64,000 nucleotides of DNA, from assembly GCF_020541325.1 (NCBI RefSeq), contig NZ_CP047399.1:310001-374000 (forward strand), written 5' to 3'. Positions 54,022 to 64,000 of this stretch are shown in pieces. Under the pieces are notes generated by a model. It saw only the letters and a list, made by a program, of their open reading frames with translations. It was not told the DNA's origin and searched no databases. The stretch's first letter is position 1. Each line of letters begins with the position of its first letter. Origin of the DNA: Candidatus Vallotia laricis. Its GTDB lineage: Bacteria; Pseudomonadota; Gammaproteobacteria; Burkholderiales; Burkholderiaceae. A program made the translations under genes and the position numbers.

Positions 54022-57000
54022 ATGTCTGATCCACGGTTTATCCATCTGCGCGTTTACTCCGAATTCTCTATTGTTGACGGTATTATACGACTTAATGATG
54101 TAGTTAAACGGGCAGTAGAGGATGGTCAAGGCGCGCTTGCACTCACCGATTCTTCTAATGCCTTCGGTCTAGTACGTTTCTATAAGGCTGCTCGTGCGCA
54201 CGGCGTTAAACCAATTGTTGGTGCTGATGTTTGGATTTCAAATCTAGAGGATCGAGATAAGCCAGCGCGGCTATTATTACTGGTTATGGACCGACGTGGC
54301 TATCTAAATCTGTGCAAACTCCTCAGCCGCGCGTGGTTAACAAACCAGTATCGTGGCCGCGCCGAAATTAATTTTCACTGGCTGGAAGAAAGCTTTGCTG
54401 AAGGACTTCTAGCCCTGTCCGGCGCCAACCAGGGCGATATTGGTATTGCACTAGCTGCTGGTAACATGCAGGCGGCTATTCGGCATGCTCAACGTTGGAG
54501 CGCTATTTTCCCAAATGCATTTTATATTGAGCTACAGAGGATTCAGCAGACGGGTATCGAATTTTATGTGCAGCAAGCTGTAACACTTGCCGCACGGTTA
54601 GGGCTTCCCGTTGTAGCAACACATCCAGTACGGTTTATGACGTCGGAGGACTTCACCGCGTATGAAGCGCGCGTATGTATTTCTGAGGGTGATATATTAG
54701 CCAACCCAGAACGTGTAAAACGCTTCTCTACAGATGAGTATTTTTTCACACAGCAACAGATGTGTGAGCTGTTTTCTGATATCCCTTCAGCGCTTGCAAA
54801 CACGGTACAAATTGCCAAGCGCTGCAACCTTACGCTTGAACTAGGTAAGCCTAAGTTGCCGTTATTTCCAACACCGGCTGGGATGTCACTAGATGATTAT
54901 CTTGTTCAATTATCTAGTGCCGGACTTGAGCGGCGCCTTGAGAGGCTATTTCCTGATTTAACGCAACGAGATATACACCGTCAGACATATGAAGAAAGAC
55001 TGGCATTTGAGTGCACCACTATTATCAAGATGGGTTTCCCCGGTTACTTCTTGATCGTTGCAGACTTTATTAATTGGGCTAAAAATAACGGAGTTCCAGT
55101 GGGGCCGGGCAGGGGCTCTGGCGCGGGTTCGTTAGTAGCGTTCGCCCTCGGGATCACAGATCTGGATCCACTACGTTACAATCTACTCTTTGAGCGGTTC
55201 CTAAATCCTGAGCGTGTCTCCATGCCGGATTTCGATATCGACTTTTGCCAGAATGGACGAGATCGGGTCATTCAATACGTGAAAAGCAAATACGGTGCCG
55301 ATGCAGTTTCGCAGATTGCAACATTTGGCACTATGGCAGCAAAAGCTGCCGTGCGTGATATCGGTCGCGTACTAGACTTAGGGTATAACTTTACCGATAG
55401 TGTCGCGAAACTGATTCCGTTTAAGCCAGGCAAGCATATAACTATTGCCGATGCGATTAAAGGGGAGCCGCAATTACAGGAACGGTTTAACAACGAAGAT
55501 GAGGTACGTCAGTTACTCGAACTTGCGCAACGTGTTGAAGGGTTAACACGTAATATTGGAATGCATGCTGGTGGTGTGCTTATTGCGCCTGGTAAGCTTA
55601 CTGATTTCTGTCCATTGTACATGCAAGCCAGTGACAGTAATATCGTTAGTCAGTACGATAAAGATGACGTTGAAGCTGTCGGGCTCGTTAAGTTTGACTT
55701 TCTCGGATTAACAACGCTTACAATTCTAGATTGGGCTGAACGATATATCCGTCGACTAAATCCATCTAAGCGGGAGTGGTCACTTGCACAGATATCGCTA
55801 GAAGATGCGGCGTCGTTCACGATCCTAAAGAATGCCAATACGGTAGCTGTATTCCAGTTGGAAAGTCGCGGAATGAAAGGCATGCTCAGAGACGCACAGC
55901 CAGACCGTTTCGAGGAAATTATTGCATTAGTGGCTTTATATCGCCCGGGCCCGATGGATTTAATTCCAAGCTTTTGCGCACGCAAGCATAAACGAGAAAT
56001 AGTTGAATATCCAGATCCTCGCGTTGAACCTATTCTGAAAGAGACCTATGGCATTATGGTCTATCAAGAGCAGGTGATGCAAATGGCACAGATTATCGGT
56101 GGCTATTCGCTTGGAAGCGCAGATTTACTGCGTCGAGCGATGGGTAAAAAAAAGCCTGAAGAGATGGCAAAGCATCGTAAGCTATTCCGAAAAGGAGCGG
56201 CCCAGAATGGTTTAAGTGCAGAAAAAGCTGATGAAATCTTTAACTTGATGGAGAAGTTTGCTGGATACGGTTTTAATAAGTCTCATGCGGCGTCATATGC
56301 ATTGCTTGCGTATTATACAGCCTGGCTCAAAGCGCATTATCCGGCTGAATTCATGGCCGCTAATATGTCGCTTGCCATGGATGATACTGACAAAGTAAAG
56401 ATTCTTTTCGATGACTGCATAGCAAATCATCTAGTAGTTTTACCACCTGATATTAATCAGTCAGTCTACCGTTTCGAGCCGGTAGCTGATATGTTAGATA
56501 ATCAATCGAAGATAATTCGCTACGGTCTCGGTGCGATTAAGGGTAGTGGGCAAAATGCGATTGAGGAAATTCTTCGGGCCCGTGCATTTCGGCCATTTAT
56601 GGGCCTATTCGACTTCTGCGAGCGAATTGATCGCCGAATCGTAAATCGTCGTATGATTCAGGCCCTAATTAGGGCTGGTGCATTTGATACGCTACATAAA
56701 GATCGGGGGCAACTTCTTGCATCAGTACAACTTGCAACGGAGGCGGCTGAGCAAGCAGATATAAATGCACTACAGTGTGATCTCTTCGATATGCCAGATG
56801 GCTCGCGAGGACATCATTATGAGTTGATCGCTGGGCCAATATGGACCGAGAAACGCAAGTTGCAGGAGGAAAAAGCAGCGCTTGGTTTCTATATTTCTGG
56901 GCATTTATTTGATGCATACAAGCGCGAAGTTCGGCATTTCGTACGCCAAACAATCGGAGAATTAAAGGAGGGGCGAGATCAGCTGATCGCCGGCGTCATT

Positions 57001-57555
57001 ACTACGATGCGTACGCAGACAACGCAACGCGGTAAAATGTTAGTCGCGGTGTTAGATGACGGTACTGGTCAGTGCGAGGTTACAGTATTTAACAAAATTT
57101 TTGAAGAAAATCGTGAGATTTTTAAGGAAGATGAGCTGCTTGTCGTACAAGGACAAGCACGTAACGATAGCTTCACTGGCGGGCTTCGCTTTACTGTAAA
57201 CGGTGCTATGAATTTAGAGTGCGCTCGCTGCCACTATGCAGACTCACTACTACTTTCGATAAATAACAATGTAGATCTGACACGGCTACGTACTCTGCTT
57301 GAACCGTACCGGCTTGAAATAACATCACAGTCTAAACAGGCACCAATAGCTAAGCGCACACTAAACCGATCATATAATATCGGTGGCCGCAAGCCAGTAG
57401 GCTTACGAGTCAGGATCCGCTATCGAGGCACTAGCGCGCAGTGCGAATCGCTATTAGGCGACGCGTGGCGCGTGAGTTCTAGCGATGAGTTTCTTAATCT
57501 ACTACGCGCCGAATTTTATTCTGGAGTAGTTAAAATTCTGTATCCGGAATGCTAA
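54022..57555 (+). CDS. dnaE: DNA polymerase III alpha subunit (DnaE)
   Basis: DnaE is the replicative polymerase. The 1177-residue chain is full-length: an N-terminal PHP domain (FIHLRVYSEFSIVDGIIRLN), the palm with catalytic aspartates in MPDFDIDFCQNGRDRVIQYV near residue 400, VGPGRGSGAGSLVAFALGIT, the FGTMAAKAAVRDIGR block, the QVMQMAQIIGGYSLG-SADLLRRAMGKKKPEEM fingers, tandem HhH, the clamp-binding QxDLF element (QCDLFDMPD) and an OB-fold near residue 1000. A short C-terminal region follows. The stop is 18 bases from msbA, implying one transcript. Confidence 0.98.
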   Translation: MSDPRFIHLRVYSEFSIVDGIIRLNDVVKRAVEDGQGALALTDSSNAFGLVRFYKAARAHGVKPIVGADVWISNLEDRDKPARLLLLVMDRRGYLNLCKLLSRAWLTNQYRGRAEINFHWLEESFAEGLLALSGANQGDIGIALAAGNMQAAIRHAQRWSAIFPNAFYIELQRIQQTGIEFYVQQAVTLAARLGLPVVATHPVRFMTSEDFTAYEARVCISEGDILANPERVKRFSTDEYFFTQQQMCELFSDIPSALANTVQIAKRCNLTLELGKPKLPLFPTPAGMSLDDYLVQLSSAGLERRLERLFPDLTQRDIHRQTYEERLAFECTTIIKMGFPGYFLIVADFINWAKNNGVPVGPGRGSGAGSLVAFALGITDLDPLRYNLLFERFLNPERVSMPDFDIDFCQNGRDRVIQYVKSKYGADAVSQIATFGTMAAKAAVRDIGRVLDLGYNFTDSVAKLIPFKPGKHITIADAIKGEPQLQERFNNEDEVRQLLELAQRVEGLTRNIGMHAGGVLIAPGKLTDFCPLYMQASDSNIVSQYDKDDVEAVGLVKFDFLGLTTLTILDWAERYIRRLNPSKREWSLAQISLEDAASFTILKNANTVAVFQLESRGMKGMLRDAQPDRFEEIIALVALYRPGPMDLIPSFCARKHKREIVEYPDPRVEPILKETYGIMVYQEQVMQMAQIIGGYSLGSADLLRRAMGKKKPEEMAKHRKLFRKGAAQNGLSAEKADEIFNLMEKFAGYGFNKSHAASYALLAYYTAWLKAHYPAEFMAANMSLAMDDTDKVKILFDDCIANHLVVLPPDINQSVYRFEPVADMLDNQSKIIRYGLGAIKGSGQNAIEEILRARAFRPFMGLFDFCERIDRRIVNRRMIQALIRAGAFDTLHKDRGQLLASVQLATEAAEQADINALQCDLFDMPDGSRGHHYELIAGPIWTEKRKLQEEKAALGFYISGHLFDAYKREVRHFVRQTIGELKEGRDQLIAGVITTMRTQTTQRGKMLVAVLDDGTGQCEVTVFNKIFEENREIFKEDELLVVQGQARNDSFTGGLRFTVNGAMNLECARCHYADSLLLSINNNVDLTRLRTLLEPYRLEITSQSKQAPIAKRTLNRSYNIGGRKPVGLRVRIRYRGTSAQCESLLGDAWRVSSSDEFLNLLRAEFYSGVVKILYPEC

Positions 57556-57573
57556 CGCTATTAAGGGAGTAAC

Positions 57574-59361
57574 TTGACTATACCTCAGGGCGGAATTTTC
57601 AGTAGTGTAGCTAAACCCATTACATACGCTAATGTGTTATATCGTATTGGTCGGATTATACGACCGCATTGGTGGGCTATTGTGCTAGCAATCATATCGA
57701 TGGGGCTAGTAGCAGGAACTGAGACCGGAATTCCAGCGTTGCTTAAACCGTTAATTGATAATGGTTTTGGGTTAATGGGCTCGAGTTTATCAGTTTTCTG
57801 GTATGTACCAATAGCCCTTGTTGGACTTGCGCTAGGTCGCGGAATCGCTCAGTATGCGTCAAATTATCTACTATCTTACGTGTTGAACTGTATTTCATTG
57901 CACTTGCGCCTGCAGATGTTCCAAACAATGCTGCACGTACCGGCCGATTTTTTTCAGCGCGAGACAGCTAGCACGATTATTAGTGCGATCGTGTTTGAGG
58001 TAAACCAGGTGCTCAACGTACTGATGACTGTACTCATCACACTTGTACGAGATTCATTGACAGTAGTATTCCTGCTTGGCTATTTACTTTACTTAAATTG
58101 GCAGTTAACAATAATTGTTGCGATCATTTTGCCGGCAAGCGGATCGCTAATAAGTAAGCTTAATAAGCATCTGCGACGGCTTAATCGTGAACAGCAAATA
58201 CTAACTAATCAGATTTCTTATATTGTTGAAGAGACAGTGGGCGGTTATAAAGTTATTAAAGTGCATAACGGTGAACTATATGAAATGCGCCGATTCACAC
58301 ATATGACCAAGCTTCTACGTGATTATGCAATGCGGGTAGCTATTTCCGGTGGGTTAGCTCAGCCAATGACCCAGTTCTTCGCATCAGTTACTCTGGCAGT
58401 TATAGTATCAATTGCGGTAATCGAATCAGCAAATTATCACATAACAGTCGGTGGATGTATCGCGTTTATTATGTCGATGCTACTTATAATTTCGCCACTA
58501 AAGCATTTAATTGATATAAATCAACCATTGACAAGCGGTATGACTGCTGCCGAGCTAATTTTTGGTTTAATTGATGAACCAGTAGAAAACGCTGGCGGCG
58601 AACGAAAAGTTATTCGCGCGAAGGGTAGTATTGAGTTTAAGCATGTAAGCTTTAATTATGGGGCGGCATATCAATCGACTCTTGACGATATCTCATTTAA
58701 GATTTCGCCTGGTGAAGTTGTGGCAATAGCCGGGTCATCCGGTAGTGGTAAAACTACTCTAGTGAATTTGTTACCTCGTTTCTTTGATCCGTCTACTGGA
58801 CATGTATTGGTCGACGGCATACCGATACTTGAGTATCAATTGCCGGATTTACGTAACCAGATTGCCTTTGTCACTCAGGATGTCGTGCTATTTAATGATA
58901 CGATTGCAGCTAACATTGCTTATGGGGGGCCGGTAGATTATAAGCGGGCAGAAGCTGCTTTATGCGCAGCGAATCTTATAGATTCGGTTGAACTAATGCC
59001 AGCTGGAATTAATACTCTAGTTGGTGATAATGGTATGCGTTTATCTGGTGGACAGCGACAACGTCTCGCAATTGCCCGTGCTATTTATAAGGATTCGCCG
59101 ATTTTGATTCTTGATGAGGCAACATCAGCTCTTGACGCGGAGTCAGAGCGTCATGTACAAGACGCGCTCTCAGTACTAATGAGTGGACGGACTACACTAC
59201 TTATCACGCATCGACTCTCAACGATTCAGCGAGCTGATCGTATAATAGTGCTCGATAGAGGCCGGATTGTGGAACAAGGTACACATGCGCAGTTGCTATG
59301 TCGAAATGGTTTATACGCGTACTTGTACCGAATTCAACATTTGCAGAATCCATCTGTATAG
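57574..59361 (+). CDS. msbA: Lipid A/phospholipid flippase MsbA (ABC exporter)
   Basis: MsbA flips lipid A-core across the inner membrane. The 595-residue half-transporter starts at a TTG (57574) with GGGAG a few bases upstream; the next in-frame ATG would delete most of the first membrane helix. Six membrane helices occupy about residues 30-310. The nucleotide-binding domain has Walker [13 protein letters not shown]-loop [11 protein letters not shown], signature LSGGQRQR and Walker [13 protein letters not shown]. All motifs are intact, although lptF and lptG, the next step in lipopolysaccharide export, are dead in this window. Confidence 0.95.
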   Translation: MTIPQGGIFSSVAKPITYANVLYRIGRIIRPHWWAIVLAIISMGLVAGTETGIPALLKPLIDNGFGLMGSSLSVFWYVPIALVGLALGRGIAQYASNYLLSYVLNCISLHLRLQMFQTMLHVPADFFQRETASTIISAIVFEVNQVLNVLMTVLITLVRDSLTVVFLLGYLLYLNWQLTIIVAIILPASGSLISKLNKHLRRLNREQQILTNQISYIVEETVGGYKVIKVHNGELYEMRRFTHMTKLLRDYAMRVAISGGLAQPMTQFFASVTLAVIVSIAVIESANYHITVGGCIAFIMSMLLIISPLKHLIDINQPLTSGMTAAELIFGLIDEPVENAGGERKVIRAKGSIEFKHVSFNYGAAYQSTLDDISFKISPGEVVAIAGSSGSGKTTLVNLLPRFFDPSTGHVLVDGIPILEYQLPDLRNQIAFVTQDVVLFNDTIAANIAYGGPVDYKRAEAALCAANLIDSVELMPAGINTLVGDNGMRLSGGQRQRLAIARAIYKDSPILILDEATSALDAESERHVQDALSVLMSGRTTLLITHRLSTIQRADRIIVLDRGRIVEQGTHAQLLCRNGLYAYLYRIQHLQNPSV

Positions 59362-59388
59362 AAACACACAAAATGAATGTGTATCATA

Positions 59389-59430
59389 TTTCTATTTTCT
59401 ATATACACTTTTTTATATAGAAAATAGAAA
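59389..59430. terminator. 17-bp perfect AT-rich hairpin after msbA
   Basis: TTTCTATTTTCTATATA (59389-59405) pairs without mismatch with TATATAGAAAATAGAAA (59414-59430) around an 8-base T-rich loop, 27 bases past the msbA stop. It lies between msbA (plus) and tRNA-fMet (minus), so it may terminate both, but it lacks a GC-rich stem. Confidence 0.5.
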
Positions 59431-59550
59431 AATAAACTCAGGCTAACCTAATTTCTTTAGTTTAAACAAAATTATTAATTCCTACCCTAGATAGGAATAT
59501 CTGCGATTAGGAGCTTTGATAGGTGTTTTCCAATTGTTTTTTATAAGTTT

Positions 59551-59627
<77 letters not shown>

Positions 59628-60172
59628 CCATAAAGTTCATTATATTAAAGTCTATTGACTAGGTCAATAGTTATTATTGTTGTTATCATATATGTGACGG
59701 TGAAGAGTAACTCGCCTGCTTTAAATTTCCCTTGTCTTAGGATAAAACTTAAAATCTGTATAGTCACACTCCTTCCTACGTTTCCGCTAGTTGTGACCTG
59801 CCCAGGCTGGTAGTAATGTTATGAGCACTTATTTAATACGCTAAGAAGTCAAAGTAAGCACTGATTTTAGAATCTTAGTACAGATACCAACGGTAGAAAT
59901 TTATATTTCAGGGTAGACGGTTAGTAAGTATTTACTCCACAGTCTAATATGCATCTGTAGTACAAGTACTATTGCCTTATACTTTTGTTTAGTTTATTAG
60001 AGCTCGAGATTGATCTGGAATTATTAGATATTTTATCGTAGACCATTCTACCTTATATTATTACTGGTTGAGAAAAACAATAAACAAAATTTATCAGAAG
60101 CTTTCGGTACCAATAGCGATAGAATCTGCCCATATTTTATGTATACAGATCACTTATGCTAAGGTATATTTC
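59628..60172. other. Non-coding stretch between tRNA-fMet and rng
   Basis: About 545 bases with no recognisable remnant. It must contain the tRNA-fMet promoter near its left end and the end of the rng transcript. Confidence 0.5.
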
Positions 60173-61639
60173 CTATATTAGAACGATTTCATACTGTTCT
60201 TGGCTTAAATTCGATTCGATATGTAGTGACACTGGTTTTCCGATAAAGTCACGAAGTAATGCTAGATATTGCGATTCCTCCTTAAGGAGGAGATTAACTA
60301 CTTTCTGTGTTGCTACAATATGGAATTCGCTAACATTAGCCTGCCTAGACTTGAGTAAGATGTCACGAAGAATATCGTAGCATACCGTGCGAGCTGTTTG
60401 TACCTGTCCTTTTCCTTGACACACTAAGCATGGTTCACATAGTAAATGTGTGAGCGATTCACGAGTACGCTTTCGGGTCATCTCAACTAGACCAAGTTGA
60501 GAAAAACTATTAACGGTAACGCGTGTTCTATCCCGGCTAAGTGCTGTTTTTAATTCGACAAGCACTGCATCTCGATGCTTAGCATTTCCCATATCGATAA
60601 AATCGATAATAATAATTCCGCCTAGGTTACGCAGTCGCAATTGCCGTGCAATCGCATAAGCGGCTTCATAATTAGTTTTAAAAATTGTGTCATCAAAGTT
60701 ACGTGTACCGACGTAGCCTCCAGTATTAACATCGATCGTTGTCATAGCCTCAGTCTGATCAATCATGAGGTATCCACCAGACTTTAAGTCAACGCGGCGG
60801 GATAGCGCACGCAGGATCTCAGTTTCGATGTTATACATATCGAATAGCGAGCGTTCGCCAGAATAGTAATGTAGCTTAGCGACGACAGTCGACATAAATT
60901 CATTTGCAAACTTGACTAGCATTCTCAAGGTCTCATAAGAGTCAATCTGAATCCATACCGTGTTATCGTTAACAAAATCGCGTAATACCCGTTGTGATAG
61001 GTTGAGGTCTTGGTATAGCAATGTCGGTGGCATCTGCGTTACCTGATCCTGAATTGTGGACCATGTTTTTCGCAGGTAAGTAATGTCGTTCAAGAGCTCT
61101 GTACTAGACGCATACTCGGCAATCGTACGTACAATATAGCCGCCTTTTTCGTCTATAGGAAGAACGGATGTCAGACGAGCACGGATCGCTGCACGTTTGG
61201 TTTCGCTCTCAATCTTCTGCGAAATTCCGAGATACGGCTCTTGTGGTAAATAAACAAGTGTTCGACCAGCAATACTAATCCGGGTAGAAAGACGAGCGCC
61301 TTTCGTGCTAATCGGATCTTTAACTACTTGAACCAACAACGTTTGCCCCTCGCATACAATTTTTTCAATCGGTTTTTGCGGCATACTAACTGACTCATCC
61401 GGCGTAATCCGCGGGTGCCAAATATCAGCTACGTGCAGAAAAGCGGCGCGTTCTAGCCCAATATCAACAAATGCCGATTGCATACCGGGCAATACCCGAA
61501 TAACTTTACCGAGATAGATATTACCAACGCGGCCACGTGATAGCTGTCTCTCGATATAAAGCTCTTGCACCGCACCTTGCTGGACGATAGCAACACGAGT
61601 TTCCTGTGGGGTGACGTTGATCAGAATTTCTTCAGTCAT
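60173..61639 (-). CDS. rng: Ribonuclease G (Rng)
   Basis: RNase G matures the 5' end of 16S rRNA and degrades some mRNAs. The 488-residue protein has an S1 domain (about residues 35-125, RGRVGNIYLGKVIRVLPGMQ), the 5'-sensor, the DNase I-like catalytic core with aspartates in MTTIDVNTGGYVGT and IIIIDFIDM, and the zinc-link region with CEPCLVCQGKGQV. It ends with the small domain QYEIVLI. It lies in the nadD-rsfS-rlmH-maf-rng order of relatives, of which only nadD and rng are intact here. Confidence 0.96.
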   Translation of the reverse strand: MTEEILINVTPQETRVAIVQQGAVQELYIERQLSRGRVGNIYLGKVIRVLPGMQSAFVDIGLERAAFLHVADIWHPRITPDESVSMPQKPIEKIVCEGQTLLVQVVKDPISTKGARLSTRISIAGRTLVYLPQEPYLGISQKIESETKRAAIRARLTSVLPIDEKGGYIVRTIAEYASSTELLNDITYLRKTWSTIQDQVTQMPPTLLYQDLNLSQRVLRDFVNDNTVWIQIDSYETLRMLVKFANEFMSTVVAKLHYYSGERSLFDMYNIETEILRALSRRVDLKSGGYLMIDQTEAMTTIDVNTGGYVGTRNFDDTIFKTNYEAAYAIARQLRLRNLGGIIIIDFIDMGNAKHRDAVLVELKTALSRDRTRVTVNSFSQLGLVEMTRKRTRESLTHLLCEPCLVCQGKGQVQTARTVCYDILRDILLKSRQANVSEFHIVATQKVVNLLLKEESQYLALLRDFIGKPVSLHIESNLSQEQYEIVLI

Positions 61640-62369
61640 TATTTATTAGAACGTCACAGGGATTGCGCGCAGCAACATAAAAAGGATAGAACAATGATGC
61701 CTAAATAAGACTTGTCAATATTCCTAATAAATTCAGAGTCCTAGTCAGGATGCCGTGCTTTGCTTTTTATAAAAGCAAAGCACGCTACCTATTATAAGTA
61801 GAAGATGTATCGAGTTTGCTCACGATAAGTATCGTGCTTTGCAAATAGAGTGAGAGAATTCCGCTAGCATAAAGATCTAGCATATCTGCATGTAATTAGT
61901 ATTCTTGTACTCGATATTTCGCTACTAAATGTATAGAGTATGCACGGATAACCCCCAATGGGACTAGTACTTGTTTGTATCAGGCAATAATTAGCTGATT
62001 ATGTATATATGGGAACCTATTTTTTAGCAAGTATCATGCACTGAATATGAAGTTAAGGGGTATTTACCCCGGTCGTGGTATCTTTAAAAGATCTTAGCAA
62101 ATAAGAGTTTGGAGTGTATGCAGATTTTCTGCTCCGACTAGTGTCTCCCATGTACGAAAAAATTTTCTTTTAAAGAACTGCAGTAGTAGATTCTATCTAG
62201 AGCTACTTGATATAAGCTGTTTAGCTATTATTAATCTTTTTTCTAGGCGTGCAGCACACTTCCTTAGTTTGTAAGCTAGAAGCAGTACAAAACAGTACTT
62301 TAGCGAGTATGCTGTATGTATTATGTATGATCTAGACTCAATTCTAGCTCAATCTAGCGTAGATGTATA
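61640..62369. other. Non-coding stretch at the former rlmH-maf locus
   Basis: The ancestral genes rlmH and maf should lie here, but I could read no reliable piece of either. It holds the hairpin at 61754-61784 and a partial copy of its arm (CGTGCTTTGC) at about 61831-61840. Confidence 0.5.
61754..61784. repeat. Perfect 14-bp hairpin upstream of rng
   Basis: CGTGCTTTGCTTTT (61754-61767) and AAAAGCAAAGCACG (61771-61784) enclose TAT. The stem mixes GC and AT pairs and has T or A runs at its tip, not its base. It may be the terminator of the lost upstream genes or a regulator of rng. Confidence 0.7.
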
Positions 62370-62746
62370 ATTATGACAATCAAGGTGATAAGGTATTGTA
62401 GTTATAACTTTAGCTGCAGCTATCGTACACATCGATTGGGGTTTATTTTGAGCTAATAGGTCAGCTTATGTGCGCTGCACAATACAGACAATTTCGAGAT
62501 AGTAGTATAAATTAGCATTTAATTACGATGTTTCTGACTGTGATGCTAACAATGTTATGACTATTTCTCGATCTTATCGTAGTCGCTTTTAAAGCAAAAG
62601 CCTCATTACTAATTGATGGTAATTTTATAAAAAACTAATATGGTAAAAAGCCTACTTATATTGACAATATTGAAGACGTACAGTCTGCTTCCGGATTTGC
62701 TCAAGTAGATTACTACAAAAGCATTGAAATTTTTAGTTGTTGATAT
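62370..62746 (-). pseudogene. rsfS: rsfS remnant (ribosomal silencing factor)
   Basis: Directly downstream of nadD on the same strand, broken frames give LNINN at the start, YVFNIVNISRLFTILV (family VFNTSHLTELFDRVIV), KSDYDKIEK (family AASVRDKVKE) and CIVQRT.ADLL (family HIMQPALRAYYNLEE). The pieces are in the right order and the locus is correct, but similarity is low and stops are many. Confidence 0.55.
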
Positions 62747-63415
62747 TCAAGGCCGATAAAGATGATGTTGGTAAATATACCGACATATTGTGTCCGGCAC
62801 GTTAGAAACCTCTTGAAAGCGACTACCCGTCCGTTCTCGCAGAGAGTGACGCACATCCGTTGATGAAATATCTATGGATAATGTAGTATCGAGCAAAACA
62901 TGGCCATGAGTTGTTGAACGTAGCATATCTGCCGATCCACTACGATGTTCAATTTCATCTAGCACCATAGTATCTGCATGCGACAGGTCGAAGCTAGGAC
63001 GCGCTGCAATACCAATGTGAGCTAATTCGAATAGTCTCCACCAGTTTTTCCAGGTGTGTAGACGAACCAACTGGTCAGCCCCAATCAAAAGCGTTAGCGA
63101 TGCCGAGGTGCCATAATACTTGCGCCATTTCGATAGTGTCTGAGTTGTATACGATGGGCCGGGATGATAGATTTCATCGGTAGACACAATTACTCGTGTA
63201 GTAGGTAACACAAGTACCGCTGCTAGGCAGGTCATCGCGAGCCGATGCCGAGCAGCCGATACATTGCTCTTTTGCCACGGCTGCCCCGCTGGCAATAGTA
63301 CAAGTTTAGTGAATCCAAGACATTGATCAAACTGGCGTGCAACCGCTAGGTGACCTATATGAATAGGATCGAATGTACCGCCTAGGATACCAATCCGGGT
63401 AGACAAAAGAGGCAT
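62747..63415 (-). CDS. nadD: Nicotinate-nucleotide adenylyltransferase (NadD)
   Basis: NadD makes nicotinic acid adenine dinucleotide, the substrate of NadE. I place the start at the ATG of MPLLSTRIGILGGTFDPIHI (63415), giving 222 residues; an upstream ATG at 63493 is open and has TAGGTC before it, but its leader is not family-like. The nucleotidyltransferase motif GGTFDPIHIGH, the LLIGADQLVRLHTWKNW block and the C-terminal ISSTDVRHSLRE are intact. With nadE it keeps the last two steps of NAD synthesis. Confidence 0.94.
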   Translation of the reverse strand: MPLLSTRIGILGGTFDPIHIGHLAVARQFDQCLGFTKLVLLPAGQPWQKSNVSAARHRLAMTCLAAVLVLPTTRVIVSTDEIYHPGPSYTTQTLSKWRKYYGTSASLTLLIGADQLVRLHTWKNWWRLFELAHIGIAARPSFDLSHADTMVLDEIEHRSGSADMLRSTTHGHVLLDTTLSIDISSTDVRHSLRERTGSRFQEVSNVPDTICRYIYQHHLYRP

Positions 63416-63937
63416 ATTATTCGTAACGCTAACATTCACAGTACTAGGTTTAGAAGACGATATGCCCCATGAAAAAATGCAACAAAAGAACATATTCTAG
63501 ACCTAGCCGGATACAACTAAGAATTATAATAAAGTTAAATATTGAGCGATTTGGCGTCTTGATATTGATCATATCAACATACCGTTAATATGACGGATGA
63601 ATCCTCCTCTAAAAAGAATTAACATTATGTGAGCTTAGTTGGTTTACTACTTTATAAGTAAAACGGAACACTAAGCGCAGAAATTATATTGCACTCGACG
63701 CATAATCCCATGGAAATAAGCTTCAATACCGTTTAGCTCACTAGAAGACGACGCCATTCCGCACTAGAGCGGATCAGCAATATAAAAGCTGTACTGTAAA
63801 TAGTAGCTATAGTGTAAGTGGCAGTCTTATACTAGCGAAAGATCTATGAATCGCATGTAGCTATGAAGCGAACAACACGTTCGCCAAATATAAAACGAGA
63901 GATGGGAATGAAACCTTCATAGATAACCGATTATGAG
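63416..63937. other. Non-coding stretch at the former hemF position
   Basis: In relatives hemF lies between purD and nadD. The stretch is about half its length and I saw no coproporphyrinogen oxidase motif, so hemF appears deleted or erased. Confidence 0.5.
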
Positions 63938-64000
63938 TCAATTTCCGGAGTGTAAGGCACGATAACCGATATCACGGCGATACTGCATACCATCAAATTG
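63938..64000 (-). CDS. purD: purD C-terminal end, partial at window edge
   Basis: From the last base of the window the minus strand reads QFDGMQYRRDIGYRALHSGN and stops at 63938. This matches the C-terminus of phosphoribosylamine-glycine ligase (PurD), which ends with a DG-x-xYRRDIGYRA-type sequence in Burkholderia, and purD is expected upstream of hemF-nadD. Only 20 residues are visible, so the call rests on this short match and on synteny; whether the full gene is intact cannot be seen. Confidence 0.65.
   Translation of the reverse strand, partial: QFDGMQYRRDIGYRALHSGN

Overview
The window looks like a piece of a decaying chromosome from a vertically transmitted betaproteobacterial endosymbiont of the Burkholderiaceae. 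Nearly every intact protein reads like its Burkholderia or Mycetohabitans orthologue, and several local orders match that group: lptG-lptF divergent from pepA-holC; metG divergent from mrp, then dcd and a lysine/arginine decarboxylase; trxB divergent from ftsK, then lolA and serS; minCDE; yicC-gmk-rpoZ; dnaE-msbA; purD..nadD..rng. The DNA is clearly AT-rich, and only about 35 kb of the 64 kb is intact coding sequence. Insertion sequences, phage genes and CRISPR arrays are absent. A Candidatus Vallotia-like symbiont of adelgids would fit, but that genus is an inference from memory, not a search result.

Layout: 1-5.4 kb holds the end of a CorC/HlyC-type CBS protein, a tRNA-Leu(CAA) gene interrupted by a group I intron, the ruins of lptG (with a 16-bp tandem repeat inside) and lptF, then intact pepA and holC. 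5.9-11 kb holds ilvD, lgt, zapA and a small coiled-coil gene. 10.9-14.8 kb is a gene desert. 14.8-25 kb holds metG (its C-terminal domain survives only as debris), mrp, dcd, an amino-acid decarboxylase and argH. 25-36 kb holds ppa, nadE, trxB, ftsK (gamma domain lost), a lolA ruin, serS and tRNA-Ser(CGA). 37-47 kb holds minCDE, tRNA-Ser(UGA), hemW, an rdgB ruin, yicC-gmk-rpoZ and tRNA-Arg(ACG). 47-64 kb holds nth, rsxB, an RhlE-type helicase, dnaE-msbA, tRNA-fMet, rng, an rsfS ruin, nadD and the last codons of purD.

The kept genes serve information processing (dnaE, holC, metG, serS, rpoZ, rng), nucleotide and cofactor supply (dcd, gmk, ppa, nadD, nadE, mrp, nth, rsxB), division (min system, zapA, truncated ftsK) and amino-acid provisioning (ilvD, argH). 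Envelope biogenesis is eroding: lptF, lptG and lolA are dead while msbA and lgt remain open. Most of the apparently empty DNA is probably unrecognisable former coding sequence; where I could guess the ancestral neighbour, I often found it in frameshifted pieces.

The most unusual feature is the split tRNA-Leu(CAA). Its intron (955-1189) is inserted between anticodon positions 34 and 35, the site used by the classic cyanobacterial tRNA-Leu(UAA) intron, yet its core resembles the Azoarcus tRNA-Ile intron.
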